From Pseudisothecium myosuroides (lineage: Eukaryota > Streptophyta > Bryopsida > Hypnales > Lembophyllaceae), in the NCBI GenBank assembly GCA_951799445.1, contig OX637296.1:6634001-6698000 (forward strand): DNA of 64,000 nucleotides, in the 5' to 3' direction. A program made the translations under genes and the position numbers. Every line of letters begins with the position of its first letter. Position 1 is the stretch's first letter. The notes under the pieces are model-generated. The model was not told the DNA's origin and searched no databases. It saw only the letters and a program-made list of their open reading frames with translations. This document shows, in pieces, positions 49,901 through 64,000 of the stretch.

Positions 49901-51117
49901 GTTCATTCATGCCTTATTGTAGTGTGGACTTGCTTTTAAGTATGTGTGCATGTTCTAGTGCCTGTAGTTTACGACATCTCTTGTAAACGATGTAGAGTGA
50001 CACGACATCTTTGACCTCATTTTTGCACATCTAGTTTTGAACTAAAGTCAATGCAAATTGACCACTTGACATACTTCCACATTTGTAATTTTAGAAATGT
50101 ATATATTCTAGTAACACCGAATCCAACCGATGGATAGGACAACAACTTGATAAAGTATCACCAAAAATTAGGATGACTTTCATCCAAGCAGGAATGAGAC
50201 AGAAACAAGGATCTGAATCTGTTCATTGTCCAGAAAATGGACGTCGGAGTGCTCCAGGGTTAATCCACATATATCACCTTACAATGCAACTTTTTGCTCC
50301 ATGCTCTTGATCTAAGTTTGAGCTGTAAAATTGGTACTTTTTGAAATAGAATCTTACTGATGAAATGAATTTCATCATGTAACCACAAGTTTGTTTATTA
50401 ATTTTTCATTATAGAATCCAATGAAAAATTGGTTTGCACCACAATGTTCTACATTATTTTATGCATCTATGGTTCCAATTTCAAAAAAATTGAGCAAATC
50501 TACATTTGATACGAATTTTCTTCAATCTTCTTCAAAACTTCATGGTAATTTCAAATTTCTGCAAAAGAATCGTAAATTTTCATGGCTTCGATTTCAACTT
50601 TGAAAAATAAATGTAATGATATTCATTCTTATATAGTTTTATATAGTTGAAAAATGGGAGTTGGTATGGGAATATCCAGAGTGAGGGATTTTGAAGTTTG
50701 AATGCGAGCTCATACGTCCCATTCAAGATTTTCAACTCTCTTTCTACAATCTACAGCTAAAACAAACACAACTATTGTGAAGTAGTCCAAGCAACCAGGA
50801 GTTGAAACTTGAAAGTTTGCGCATAGATTGCTTTTAAATCATTCGAATCTTGAATGGAAAGGCTGGCCGGAGGGTCCTACTTAAACTTCCATGTAACTAC
50901 ATCAAATATTCCGTGTATAAGACCCACTATTCACCTGCAAAACTTGAAATCAAAAGCCTCAATTGAGAGAAAGGAGCTGCGCTGCAATGCATGGGAACCT
51001 TTGTTCAAGAATGGTACCATCATGTAAATATGGAACAGAATCATGTAATTCACAGGACTGGTGTGAGTCGGCTGAAGATCAAATTAAGTTAAATGATCAA
51101 TCAACTGAGTACTGTAG
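46965..51117. other. AT-rich intergenic region; no gene recognised
   Basis: No frame looks coding. The longest, 48549-48896 (115 codons, plus) and its antisense 48569-48862, have no recognisable domains. No RNA genes were seen. Confidence 0.5.
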
Positions 51118-51461
51118 GAGTGAGTGCACATAAACTGAATTTTTTTTTGCTTTCTGCGAAGCTTTTGTGTGTCAATCTGTGCATATTGGCAGTTGGAAAG
51201 GCCAGGAAAATACATCTAAAGCTTTGTCTTTTGAACAGTCAAAGGTGACGCCCACCAGTGTGACAAATAAGCAGCAGCATTGGTGTTAACTTAGCTTCAT
51301 GGGCATAAGCTTTTGCGCTCATGTGTTCACTACTAAGCTTACTTTGCACTAGAGCATTCTCAATGTGACAACCACCTAGTATGGAGTACTACGTGTACAC
51401 TTGAAACTTTGAAGTACAGTGTCATCCCAAAGAGCAGATCACGGCAGCTTATTAGAGTTAA
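51118..51461 (+). repeat. ~340-bp inverted dispersed repeat, left copy
   Basis: Reverse complement of 56536-56874. Matching blocks include GGAGTGAGTGCACATA, GGCAGTTGGAAAGGCCAG, GAACAGTCAAAGGTGA, GTGACAAATAAGCAGCAGCA and GCTTATTAGAGTTAA. The two copies face each other across about 5.1 kb containing the DWNN-RING gene. Confidence 0.85.
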
Positions 51462-51819
51462 GAGCAGCTCCAATGCTGTACTGGAAGACACAATGGCGTG
51501 CCAAGAAAATAAACATGCTCCAATGCACACAACATGGGTCCCTCTTTATTACCGGACTTGCCAAATTCCATCCACTATTCGGCAATTGTAGAGAATTTGA
51601 AGAGCCCGCAAGGTGACACACAATACCAAAAGTCATCATTGTCAACCTCATTATATGCACTTCTTAACTGGAGTTCCACTATTTTTTGCATGAAAGATCA
51701 TTATGTAATGTAGAATCTTTCCTCTCCTTCTATTTATAATACGGATTGCCCGCTTTGCATTGGAGCAATTTTTTTTCAAAAGTAGCCGGAACGGAATGAG
51801 GTCCGCATTGAGCTTGCTC
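51462..51819. mobile_element. 358-bp MITE, PIF/Harbinger-like
   Basis: Ends GAGCAGCTCCAATGC and inverted GAGCAAGCTCAATGC, with TAA at 51459-51461 and 51820-51822. The GAGC..CAATG ends resemble those of the foldback MITE at 38583. It is inserted exactly where the flanking inverted repeat meets the family A MITE. Confidence 0.75.
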
Positions 51820-51821
51820 TA

Positions 51822-52124
51822 AACTACACCCAAGTTCGACCCCTTTCTAAAACCGACCCCTACAGATTCTTGCCTAAAATGTATTCCCACTATTCATGCG
51901 AGTCTAGGGTCGGTCTTAGAAACACCTATTTTCAGCACTTTGAATATTTATAGTTTATTCATACGGTGTCCAAAAAATGCATTCTCAGAGAATCTAGAAT
52001 CCCCTTTGGACTACCAACAAGACCCCACAAAAAAAAATTCCAATGTAATAATGAGAACTGACCATGCTGAAATCAGCTGAATTGCTTAAAAGGTCGATTT
52101 TAGGTGTAACTTAGTTACCTTAAA
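51822..52124. mobile_element. ~300-bp MITE, family A copy 2
   Basis: Interior matches 24794-25091. The left tip is cut at the junction with the 358-bp MITE; the right end TTAGTTACCTTA is intact. Confidence 0.7.
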
Positions 52125-52126
52125 AC

Positions 52127-52600
52127 AATGTGACTCATCATATACGATCTAATGAACTGCTTGCAGCTTCAAAAATTTCTTCCCTGCCTTCTCCAAGATC
52201 TGGCTCCCTCTCGCCTTCTTCTCAGGAATTAGGTCCATTCGACGGCGCTCTTGATGTTGTAGACTATGTAGACAGTGGCGCCCTGCATCTTGCAGGGCAA
52301 ACTCAGCCGTTCCTTTGATTCTTGGATGGCTTGCTTAGGGACGAAAACTTGCATGACAAAAAGTTCACATCACAAGAAGGATTTAACTACCAGGCTATGG
52401 CCAAGGAATTCGACGCGTTTGTTAGTCCAGAGGCTTTGGAACTCGGTAACAGTGCATCCGTAGATGAGAATGAGGATATTAGTTGGACAACCACGGGATT
52501 CTTACCAACTGAGGAAAGCAGAACGCATAAGCTCATTCATGCGTACACCTGCATTCTAAACAAGCATGTGATGGACGTCTGTGATAATGTGGATCGATGA
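52127..52600 (+). pseudogene. Interrupted open frame of unknown origin
   Basis: One frame is open for ~157 codons except for a single TGA at 52316-52318 (..GQTQPFL stop FLDGLLRDEN..). It has no ATG at its start. Content (SLPSPRSGSLSPSSQELG, then YQAMAKEFDAFVSPEALELG) looks protein-like, with Ser/Pro-rich and acidic parts. It starts directly after a MITE. Could be a decayed gene fragment, or an exon entered at the CTTGCAG at ~52159. Not recognised. Confidence 0.4.
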
Positions 52601-53177
52601 GCAAGATGTGTGAACTCATCAGTCGGACAAACCTTGGGATTTTTTATCTGCAACGCACTCGGGAAAGACCCGCGCTAACAGAAGTAACCACTTCCCCATT
52701 TCTACAAGAGTTAAAGTACGGGGTGCCAAAATTCAAGACTTCTATTTCAAGAAACAAAGGCGATTAGGGCACCACAATTAGAAACCTCAACGACATAGCT
52801 GCTACTGCTTAAAGCTTTGAAAAAAGCTTTCAGGGCTCAGAATTGCGTGGGTTCAAATTGGAAATAAGCGACAGAAACTGAGACAGCGGCTGAAATCGCA
52901 AACCCTAACAACTCTAATGAATCATTCAAGAAGACCAATGACAAAACTAATCGAACAGAAAATGAAAACATGCTCTACGATATGTTCTTGCAAGTACTGT
53001 TTTCGAAGTCTTAGCAACGGGCTTCCAAGAGAAATTCTGTGATTTCCAGTTCAAGCAGGAAGGGGTTAAAAAACTGACCTCAACCATGGCTACCGAAGGT
53101 TGCTTGCGGAAAAAAAACCCAACTTAAGTTAGACTTGAAGAGGCCGTTTTGACTTGGAGGGCACGTCAAGCAAAGCC

Positions 53178-53530
53178 TGCACTGGCTACAATCGCCCCCC
53201 GTTTCCCATTCTCCTCATTCTCCCTTGCCTTCTTCCGTCTGTCCTTTGCATTTTCTCTCGTATTCCTCACCTTTTACTTTGTTGCACTGGCTACAAATAA
53301 CAAGCATCGTCTCCTCCGTTTCCCATGCTTCTCAAGTTCTCATTCTCCCTTGCCTTCTTCCGTCTGTCCTTTGCATTTTCTCTCGTATTCCTCACCTTTT
53401 ACTTTGTTGCACTGGCTACAAATAACAAGCATCGTCTCCTCCGTTTCCCATGCTTCTCAAGTTCTCATTTTCCCTTGCCGTCTTCCGTCTGTCCTTTGCA
53501 TTTCTCTCGTATTCCTCACCTTTAACTTTG
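53178..53530 (+). repeat. 125-bp tandem repeat upstream of the DWNN-RING gene
   Basis: TCCCTTGCCTTCTTCCGTCT recurs at 53221, 53346 and (TCCCTTGCCGTC) 53471, a strict 125-bp period with about 2.8 units. It is pyrimidine-rich. The third unit ends ~60 bp before the gene's ATG, so it probably forms part of promoter or leader. The 175-codon frame at 53149-53676 is repeat-derived. Confidence 0.9.
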
Positions 53531-53591
53531 TTTCAGTGGAATCTTTCTTTCTCTTTGCTTGCATTGAGACCGTGAGCTTCTCTTCTAAAAC

Positions 53592-54674
53592 ATGGCGATA
53601 CACTATACTTTTACTGCTTCTAAGGCTCTCAAATCCGTTCCGTGTGTGGGTGATTCCATCTCGCTCCTTGAATTGAAGGCTGCAATTGCTGCACCACTTG
53701 TAGCCGCTTTGAAAGGGAGCATAATGAAGGAGCAATTTAACTTTAGGGTTTATGACGCTGATACCAAGGAGGAGATTGTAGGTGCAAGTGCTATGGTTAG
53801 AAAATATGCATCTGTGTGGGTGAAGAGAGTTCCAGCCTATACTCTTTCTCAACGAAATCACCCACCTGTCGTTGTTCCAAGTACAGGTTTGAAAGTTGCT
53901 AACGAGGGTCCAAAGAATGTTGTCATCGATGATGGTTTTGGAGAAGATGTCTATTCTAGCTCTTCTGTGAGCACTGTGAGCACAGTTAGTGCAGTGAAAG
54001 GTGTGAGTGCTGTGAGTAGTGACGATCTGCAAAAAAACATTGGAAAAAAAATTAGAAAACGAGGCAAGAAAGAAGAAGTGAATGTCATTGATGGTGATTG
54101 CAAAGCAGGTGTTTGTAGTTCTAGGCCTCATGCAATTGTTGTGAGTACTGAGGAAGCAAAAAAAGCTCAAGCAAAGATTAGAATATTAAGTGGAAACAAA
54201 GAGACTTGTAGGGCTTGGAAGAATGAGACTGTGCGTGATATTGTTCCAGAAGAATTGATGTGTACTTTGTGCAAACATATTATGAAAGATCCAATGTTGA
54301 TTCCTTGTTGCTTCAAGAGTTTCTGTCACAATTGCATTAAGGTTGTCCTAGTTGGGGAGACAAAGAAATGCCCCCATTGTATGTCTTTCAGATGCAGTGA
54401 TGCAGATTTGGTTTTCAATCGACACCTCAAATCCATGATTGATGTTTACTTCAAATCCAATCCAAGTGCGTCGTCAAGCGGGTCGTGCGAATCTTCTCAA
54501 ACAACTTCTTCACAAGTTTGTATGGCTAGCGATTTGCAACGAGAAACTCCTCACAAAATAGTTTCAAAGCAAGAGAGTCACGTTTCTAAGAGTGTTGGAA
54601 GTGGTCCGCTTGGAAAGAGAAAACCACTTATTATTTCACTAACTAGTGGCTCAAAACGTGCTAAAGTATTGTAG
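53592..54674 (+). CDS. DWNN-domain RING/U-box-type protein (RBBP6/PQT3-like), intronless
   Basis: A single 360-aa frame. Residues 1-76 match the DWNN ubiquitin-like fold (MAIHYTFTASKALKSVPCVG.., FRVYDADTKEEI, VWVKRVPA). Residues 224-263 form an eight-cysteine C4C4 RING (C224, C227, C239, C240, C245, C248, C260, C263; CTLCKHIMKDPMLIPCC) as in RBBP6. Between them RBBP6 normally has a CCHC zinc knuckle; here there is a Ser/Val-rich stretch and a basic KKIRKRGKKEE. The tail is Ser-rich and ends in a nuclear-signal-like KRKPLII..KRAKVL. RBBP6 proteins are usually much longer and multi-exonic. Predicted E3 ubiquitin ligase, nuclear. Lack of introns suggests a retrocopy that stayed open. Confidence 0.85.
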   Translation: MAIHYTFTASKALKSVPCVGDSISLLELKAAIAAPLVAALKGSIMKEQFNFRVYDADTKEEIVGASAMVRKYASVWVKRVPAYTLSQRNHPPVVVPSTGLKVANEGPKNVVIDDGFGEDVYSSSSVSTVSTVSAVKGVSAVSSDDLQKNIGKKIRKRGKKEEVNVIDGDCKAGVCSSRPHAIVVSTEEAKKAQAKIRILSGNKETCRAWKNETVRDIVPEELMCTLCKHIMKDPMLIPCCFKSFCHNCIKVVLVGETKKCPHCMSFRCSDADLVFNRHLKSMIDVYFKSNPSASSSGSCESSQTTSSQVCMASDLQRETPHKIVSKQESHVSKSVGSGPLGKRKPLIISLTSGSKRAKVL

Positions 54675-56535
54675 AAATTTAAGAAAGTTTAGGAAATGAG
54701 TATTTTAGTACACCAAACACAAAGAAAAAAAAATTGTACTATTTGATCAAGATACTACATTGAGCCCAAATGATTGCAAGCCTGACACAAAAGCCAAGCA
54801 TATTGTTATAGCACATTGTATATAACAAATGTTTGAATGCATTAGGCAAAAAAAATTGTTTGAGCTCATTTTATATAATAGATGTCTAAGTGCAGGCAAA
54901 AATATTTGTTCAAGATTCTTCATCAAGATCACATGATTGCTAAAGCAATACAAAGGCCAAAACACCCTATATATATTAGGTGTCTAGATGCATTAGGCAA
55001 AAAAATTAATGTAGTCTACATAGGTGTATATATGTGATTCTCAATACATATTCTATTTGGTAGAATGCCACTTTGCACTATTTTGTTATTATTCAATAAA
55101 TTACATTCAATTTTTGCAATATAATTTTGTCTTTTGTCTATCTCACTTTCTTAGAAATTTCATTTCAAAATGCAATTATGATGTATGTATTCAATAAACC
55201 TTTCATATCTTGGCTACAAGTATTTGATTTTAAAGTAGAAAGAATTAAATTATTGGAACATGTATAGAAATCTAGCTAATACTTAAAACTTATCTTGAAT
55301 TGAAAGTTCTTGATACCTCATTCTTTTGTAGTCTAATTGAAGAAAGTCTATTTTTATATTATTAACTAAATGTCCCTCCAATATACCATATTTTAGTGTT
55401 GACTAAAATTTGCAGTTAAATAAACTCTTACCAAAGTAATATTTTTGTATTCCCTTTAAAAGTTGAATATCCTTTAAATTCTACTATAAGTTCCCTTTGA
55501 AAATTTGATTTTGAAATAGTTGTTTATGTTTTTTCTATTGAAGATTTTGTGCAGGGGTGACCATTGCAAATCTTGATCTTGTAGTGTTAGAGGCTCTTTG
55601 AGATGAGCCCCAAATACACTTGATCTAGAGAAATAATTACAATGAAAATTTATCTATAAAATTTGTATAGCAGATTTTGAAGCCATAAATCAAATATGAA
55701 TATGGATGTAATGTCCTTTAATTAACCTCATATGTTGTTCATGACTTCAATTTTAGATTTAACATGTAGAATGCAGATTGAACAATTTCACATCACTTTT
55801 ACAATTTCAACACATGCTCTTGATCCAACATTATAATCTTTCAATCAATAAGTTATATTTTTGTGTTTTCTTTTCCTATGTGATCCATAACTTGGGCAAT
55901 TGAATTTAGATGGTTACAAATTTTTTTAAATTAATAAGCTTATTAAAACTTGGACTCTTTGTGTCATTGTGGGGTTTTGAATAAACTCCAAGAAGCTCAA
56001 AAAATCCCTTTGCATTTAGGGGTCAAAAAATCAATTATGTACCCAAGTAAGGTGCACTTTGTTTGGCTTGTGTTTGCTTTTACGTAGAATTGTTGTCTTT
56101 GGAATTATTTTTACTTACTTTCAATTTATTTTGGTTTTATATCTATGGCAATTGCATAAATCATTCATGTGGTATATGGCTCTCTACATGACATAATTGT
56201 GAATACTACTATAATTTTGATTTTAATGAATTTGTGATAGTTACTCCCTAAATGGCAGAGGGTGTTTTTCAAGTAAAATTGTCAAAAACTACCATTTTTT
56301 GGTGCATTCACCAAATTTGAAAATTAAACTTTTTCTTTGAATCCCAATCATACAAAAGTTTATTATAGTACCACTAAATCACTATGCAAAAAAGATTTAA
56401 ATAATTTGATTGCAAGGATTACAGAATTATAACGTTCAAAGGGAGTAGCTAGAAAAGATTTTCTTCAACCCCATCAAGCAGAGACAAGAGACTTCAATCC
56501 CTCTCAGAATGAAATTTTTGAGCTAGGCTTTACAA
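54675..56535. other. AT-rich region 3' of the DWNN-RING gene; nothing recognised
   Basis: Homopolymer-rich DNA without supported frames. A partial MITE end (TTTACAATTAACTCTAAT, like the 30258 element) occurs at ~56529-56546. Confidence 0.5.
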
Positions 56536-56874
56536 TTAACTCTAATAAGCTAACGTGATCTGCTTTTTGTGGATGAAACTTCACTTCAAAGTTTGAAGTG
56601 TAAATGTACCAGGTTGTCACATTGAGAATGCTCCAGTGCAGTGCAAAACAAGCCGTTATTAGTGAACACATGAGCGCATAAGCCGATGAAGGTAACAAGT
56701 TTAACACCAATGCTGCTGCTTATTTGTCACACGGTGGCCATCACCTTTGACTGTTCAAAAGTGAAGCATTTTACTGTATTCATCTGGCCTTTCCAACTGC
56801 CCACAGTTATATGCACAGATTGATACCCAGAAGCTTTGCAGAGAGCTAAAAGAATTTCTATGTGCACTCACTCC
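56536..56874 (-). repeat. ~340-bp inverted dispersed repeat, right copy
   Basis: Inverse partner of 51118-51461, as judged from matching blocks along its whole length. The outer and inner limits coincide in both copies (GGAGTGAGTGCAC and TTAGAGTTAA). Confidence 0.85.
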
Positions 56875-58337
56875 GAACACTGATTTTTGCAACCGCAAAA
56901 GCAGCGATTCGAAGTCGGGACTTACAGGTGAGGGATTTCGAACGCCTAGGTTGTTTTTTCTGAAGTAGTTCTAACCTCAAGGCGGAGATTGCAATCACAA
57001 GTTTCAAGGCTCTGAAGCTTCGAAGATCGATAAAGACGAAGTTTGAGACTTCGAATTGAAGAAGTTTGCAGGTCAGTCACAAAGCAACTCAAGCTTCAAT
57101 ATTTGAACTTCGTTGTTGCTTGTGGAGCAACGTTGTCCATGCCCCGAAATGAATTGAAATTGAATCAATGAAAACCCAACACAGTGACAGTGAGTCTCAG
57201 AACATATGAAATAAAATCCAAATGAAACTGAAACGAGTGTTCAATGACAATGAAATACGGAGTATAGTAAAAGGAAAAATAAAAGGAAAACACATGATGA
57301 ATTAATGAAAGTGGAAAAAAAGGAAAACCCGAGTTGAGGAAAAACAAATGAAAAACAAAAGGAAAACAAATGACACACATGAAAATGCAGACTTGCCTGG
57401 AGCTAAGTGACCTGCTTTCATCAGCTAGAAGTAAAAGTGCTTCACCAGAAGTGCTCAATAGACTCCGTCTACTGTAGATAACTCTCTTCTACCAAGTCAA
57501 ATTTAGGCAGACCCCACAAGTGAGACCTGTTTTGAGCTACCGATCAGTCATGATACTGAGCATGCTTGTACCACACAAGGAAACAATTTACACAACTTAG
57601 AGAAGCTAACTTCCATTCCTGGTCAATCAAGCAAGACATCAAGCACACTACAAAGATGAACCCAGATGGGGAAAAAAACCCAATATTTTGCTCACTCAGG
57701 CCACTAGCAATGCATTTGGGAAAAGAAGCCGAGAGATCTCCAATCGCATGTTCAGGAGTGGAAAAAAACAACAATGAGCGAGTCCACTCACGAAGATATC
57801 AATGAATCCCCCCACCATGATATATCTGTTCTGCTGCTGTAACTTGGCAGCAACCGGACCATCTTTACAATCAAAAAATAAGCTGGCTTAATTTAGCTTG
57901 AAATTATCCATGAATAAATGGTCAATAAATTGATGGACATGTTCATCAATGTGCACTCCTGAAAAGCAAAACAAAGCCTCGGTCGATGCAACTAGACTCC
58001 CAGTCCTCTCTCGATCTATACAGCTACTTGCTGCAGCTGCTGCTGCTACTTTAAAAATGGAATGAAAAAATGAGCAACAGCACGAGGACCAAATTAACCT
58101 GGTGGTAGTCAAAGAACCCAACTTAATTAGTGCTCCAACTCGCACCAAGGCTGTGTCTAAATAAAAGGTTGACCTCTACCAACCAAGTCCGGGAACATCA
58201 ATCATCATGTCCACTTCGAATCGATCAATGAACTACCATTCGAGAACTCTAGCAGATATCCTTTCTTTCCGACCTAGAAGAAGAAAGAGAATTTCCCCAA
58301 AACTAGAACCGTAAACCCTTGGAGCCAAGCCGATCAG
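56875..58337. other. Region 3' of the Ca2+-ATPase gene; no gene recognised
   Basis: Probably includes the ATPase 3' UTR next to 58337. A 97-codon minus-strand frame at 57165-57458 (MSTSGEALLLLADESRSL..) has a plausible start but no partner exon or known domain. Confidence 0.45.
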
Positions 58338-63071
<4,734 letters not shown>

Positions 63072-64000
63072 AATTGAATAAGTGACCCCTAATCGTGACT
63101 CGAGATCCCGAATCGTCTGCTCGAACGCTACCGTTCACTGTATGATTTTCGATTTAGGGAATAAGGGCTCCAGAGCATCGGGGTGCCAAATTAAGAAAGC
63201 TCCTGCATGAACAAGACCTTCAGTCAATATGCGAACGTCCTTTACATGCCTCTTTCATCAAACATGAAACAGCCACCAGCATCATTATGCAGTTCCCAAG
63301 GTTTCCTTTTTATCAGTCGCTAGACTTCAACTGACATTACAAAACAATGAAGCAGCCAAATGAAGAGGTACTCCAAGATCACCAACAAACAAAAATCCAC
63401 AAAGTCGGCATACCAACCATCCCGCTCTTGACAAAACGGTTACGACAACCAATCAACAGGCTGACCAAGGGAGGGCCATGCCTAGCTCATAGTGTCAAAT
63501 CATATTTCTAATTAAGCGTACTGGCAAACCTCCCCATCACATCCATTATGTAAAGCAATTCCATCAACTTTTACTGACCTATGGAGAAATAGACACCTCC
63601 TGGAAGAGAATATATATCCTCACCCCTAAGCTTCATCTTATATAATAGAAGACTTCTTTTCTACTTTTATTTTCTATTCTAGATTTCATCTGGAACCATC
63701 CACTAAAGTAAAAGTCCTATTCAAATCTTGATCCTCCACGTGGAGTTGTCTAAATCCAAGTTCCAACACACTTGTGCAAAAATCCACCATCCGGAGGTAT
63801 CTATCTCCAAGCAATCTCTAGTGCACATTTAAGCATGAATTAGTTCGTCCATCAATGCTCATGGCACATGTTCATATAGTTCAAGGTGTATTGGTTCTCA
63901 AAGTATCAGCAAATAACACCTGATAAACCACCAAGATATGCACACAAATAACAAGAAGGATCTGCAGAAATAAGGTACCGGGAAACAAGGTCCGAAGAGA
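63072..64000. other. 5' side of the Ca2+-ATPase gene
   Basis: Presumed leader and promoter of the ATPase; no other gene is seen. No TATA position can be fixed with confidence. Confidence 0.4.

Noticed and set aside
53149..53676. 175-codon plus-strand frame upstream of the DWNN-RING gene
   Set aside because: Produced by the 125-bp pyrimidine-rich tandem repeat; it overlaps the true ATG in another frame.
53457..54170. 237-codon minus-strand frame
   Set aside because: Antisense to the DWNN-RING gene and its repeat leader.

Overview
The window is nuclear DNA of a land plant. Its genes have GT-AG introns, it carries plant-type TTTAGGG telomere-like repeats, and it encodes a plastid-type carbamoyl-phosphate synthase large subunit with an N-terminal presequence, an ER-type Ca2+-ATPase and ABA/stress/ripening (ASR) proteins. 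Genes are widely spaced in AT-rich DNA full of small inverted-repeat transposons. I cannot name the species; a non-flowering plant is possible, but that is only an impression.

Layout. (1) 1-14236 is a tandem segmental duplication (offset about 8.37 kb). Each copy holds a head-to-head pair of two-exon ASR genes, giving four ASR genes, with a foldback transposon at the left edge of each copy. The proteins join a His-rich N-terminus and a Tyr/Gly/Gln-rich low-complexity segment to a C-terminal ABA/WDS domain. (2) 16668-22600 holds the six-exon CPS large-subunit gene (minus strand), with an intron in its 5' leader. (3) Head-to-head with it, at 22600, is a short coding exon on the plus strand. It is phase-compatible with coiled-coil exons at 38.1 and 39.2 kb, so 22.7-38.1 kb may be a very large intron. 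That stretch is packed with MITEs, foldback elements, two CACTA-type elements and (AT)n arrays. (4) 40586-46000 is a six-coding-exon gene (minus strand) for an Atos/FAM214-like protein with a long, intron-containing leader. (5) 46.3-51.1 kb is AT-rich and gene-free. (6) 51.1-56.9 kb is bounded by a ~340-bp inverted repeat and contains a broken reading frame and an intronless DWNN-RING (RBBP6-like) gene. (7) 58338-63071 is an eight-exon ER-type Ca2+-ATPase gene (minus strand), with its promoter side reaching the window end.

The genes are not an operon or pathway. Functional links are limited to the ASR cluster (likely desiccation/ABA response) and the possible shared promoter between the CPS gene and the coiled-coil gene. 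The most unusual features are the inverted-plus-tandem quadruplication of low-complexity ASR genes, the RBBP6-like gene lacking a zinc knuckle, and the dense, datable nest of non-autonomous transposons. All exon boundaries were read by eye from splice signals, reading phase and family similarity, without transcript data.
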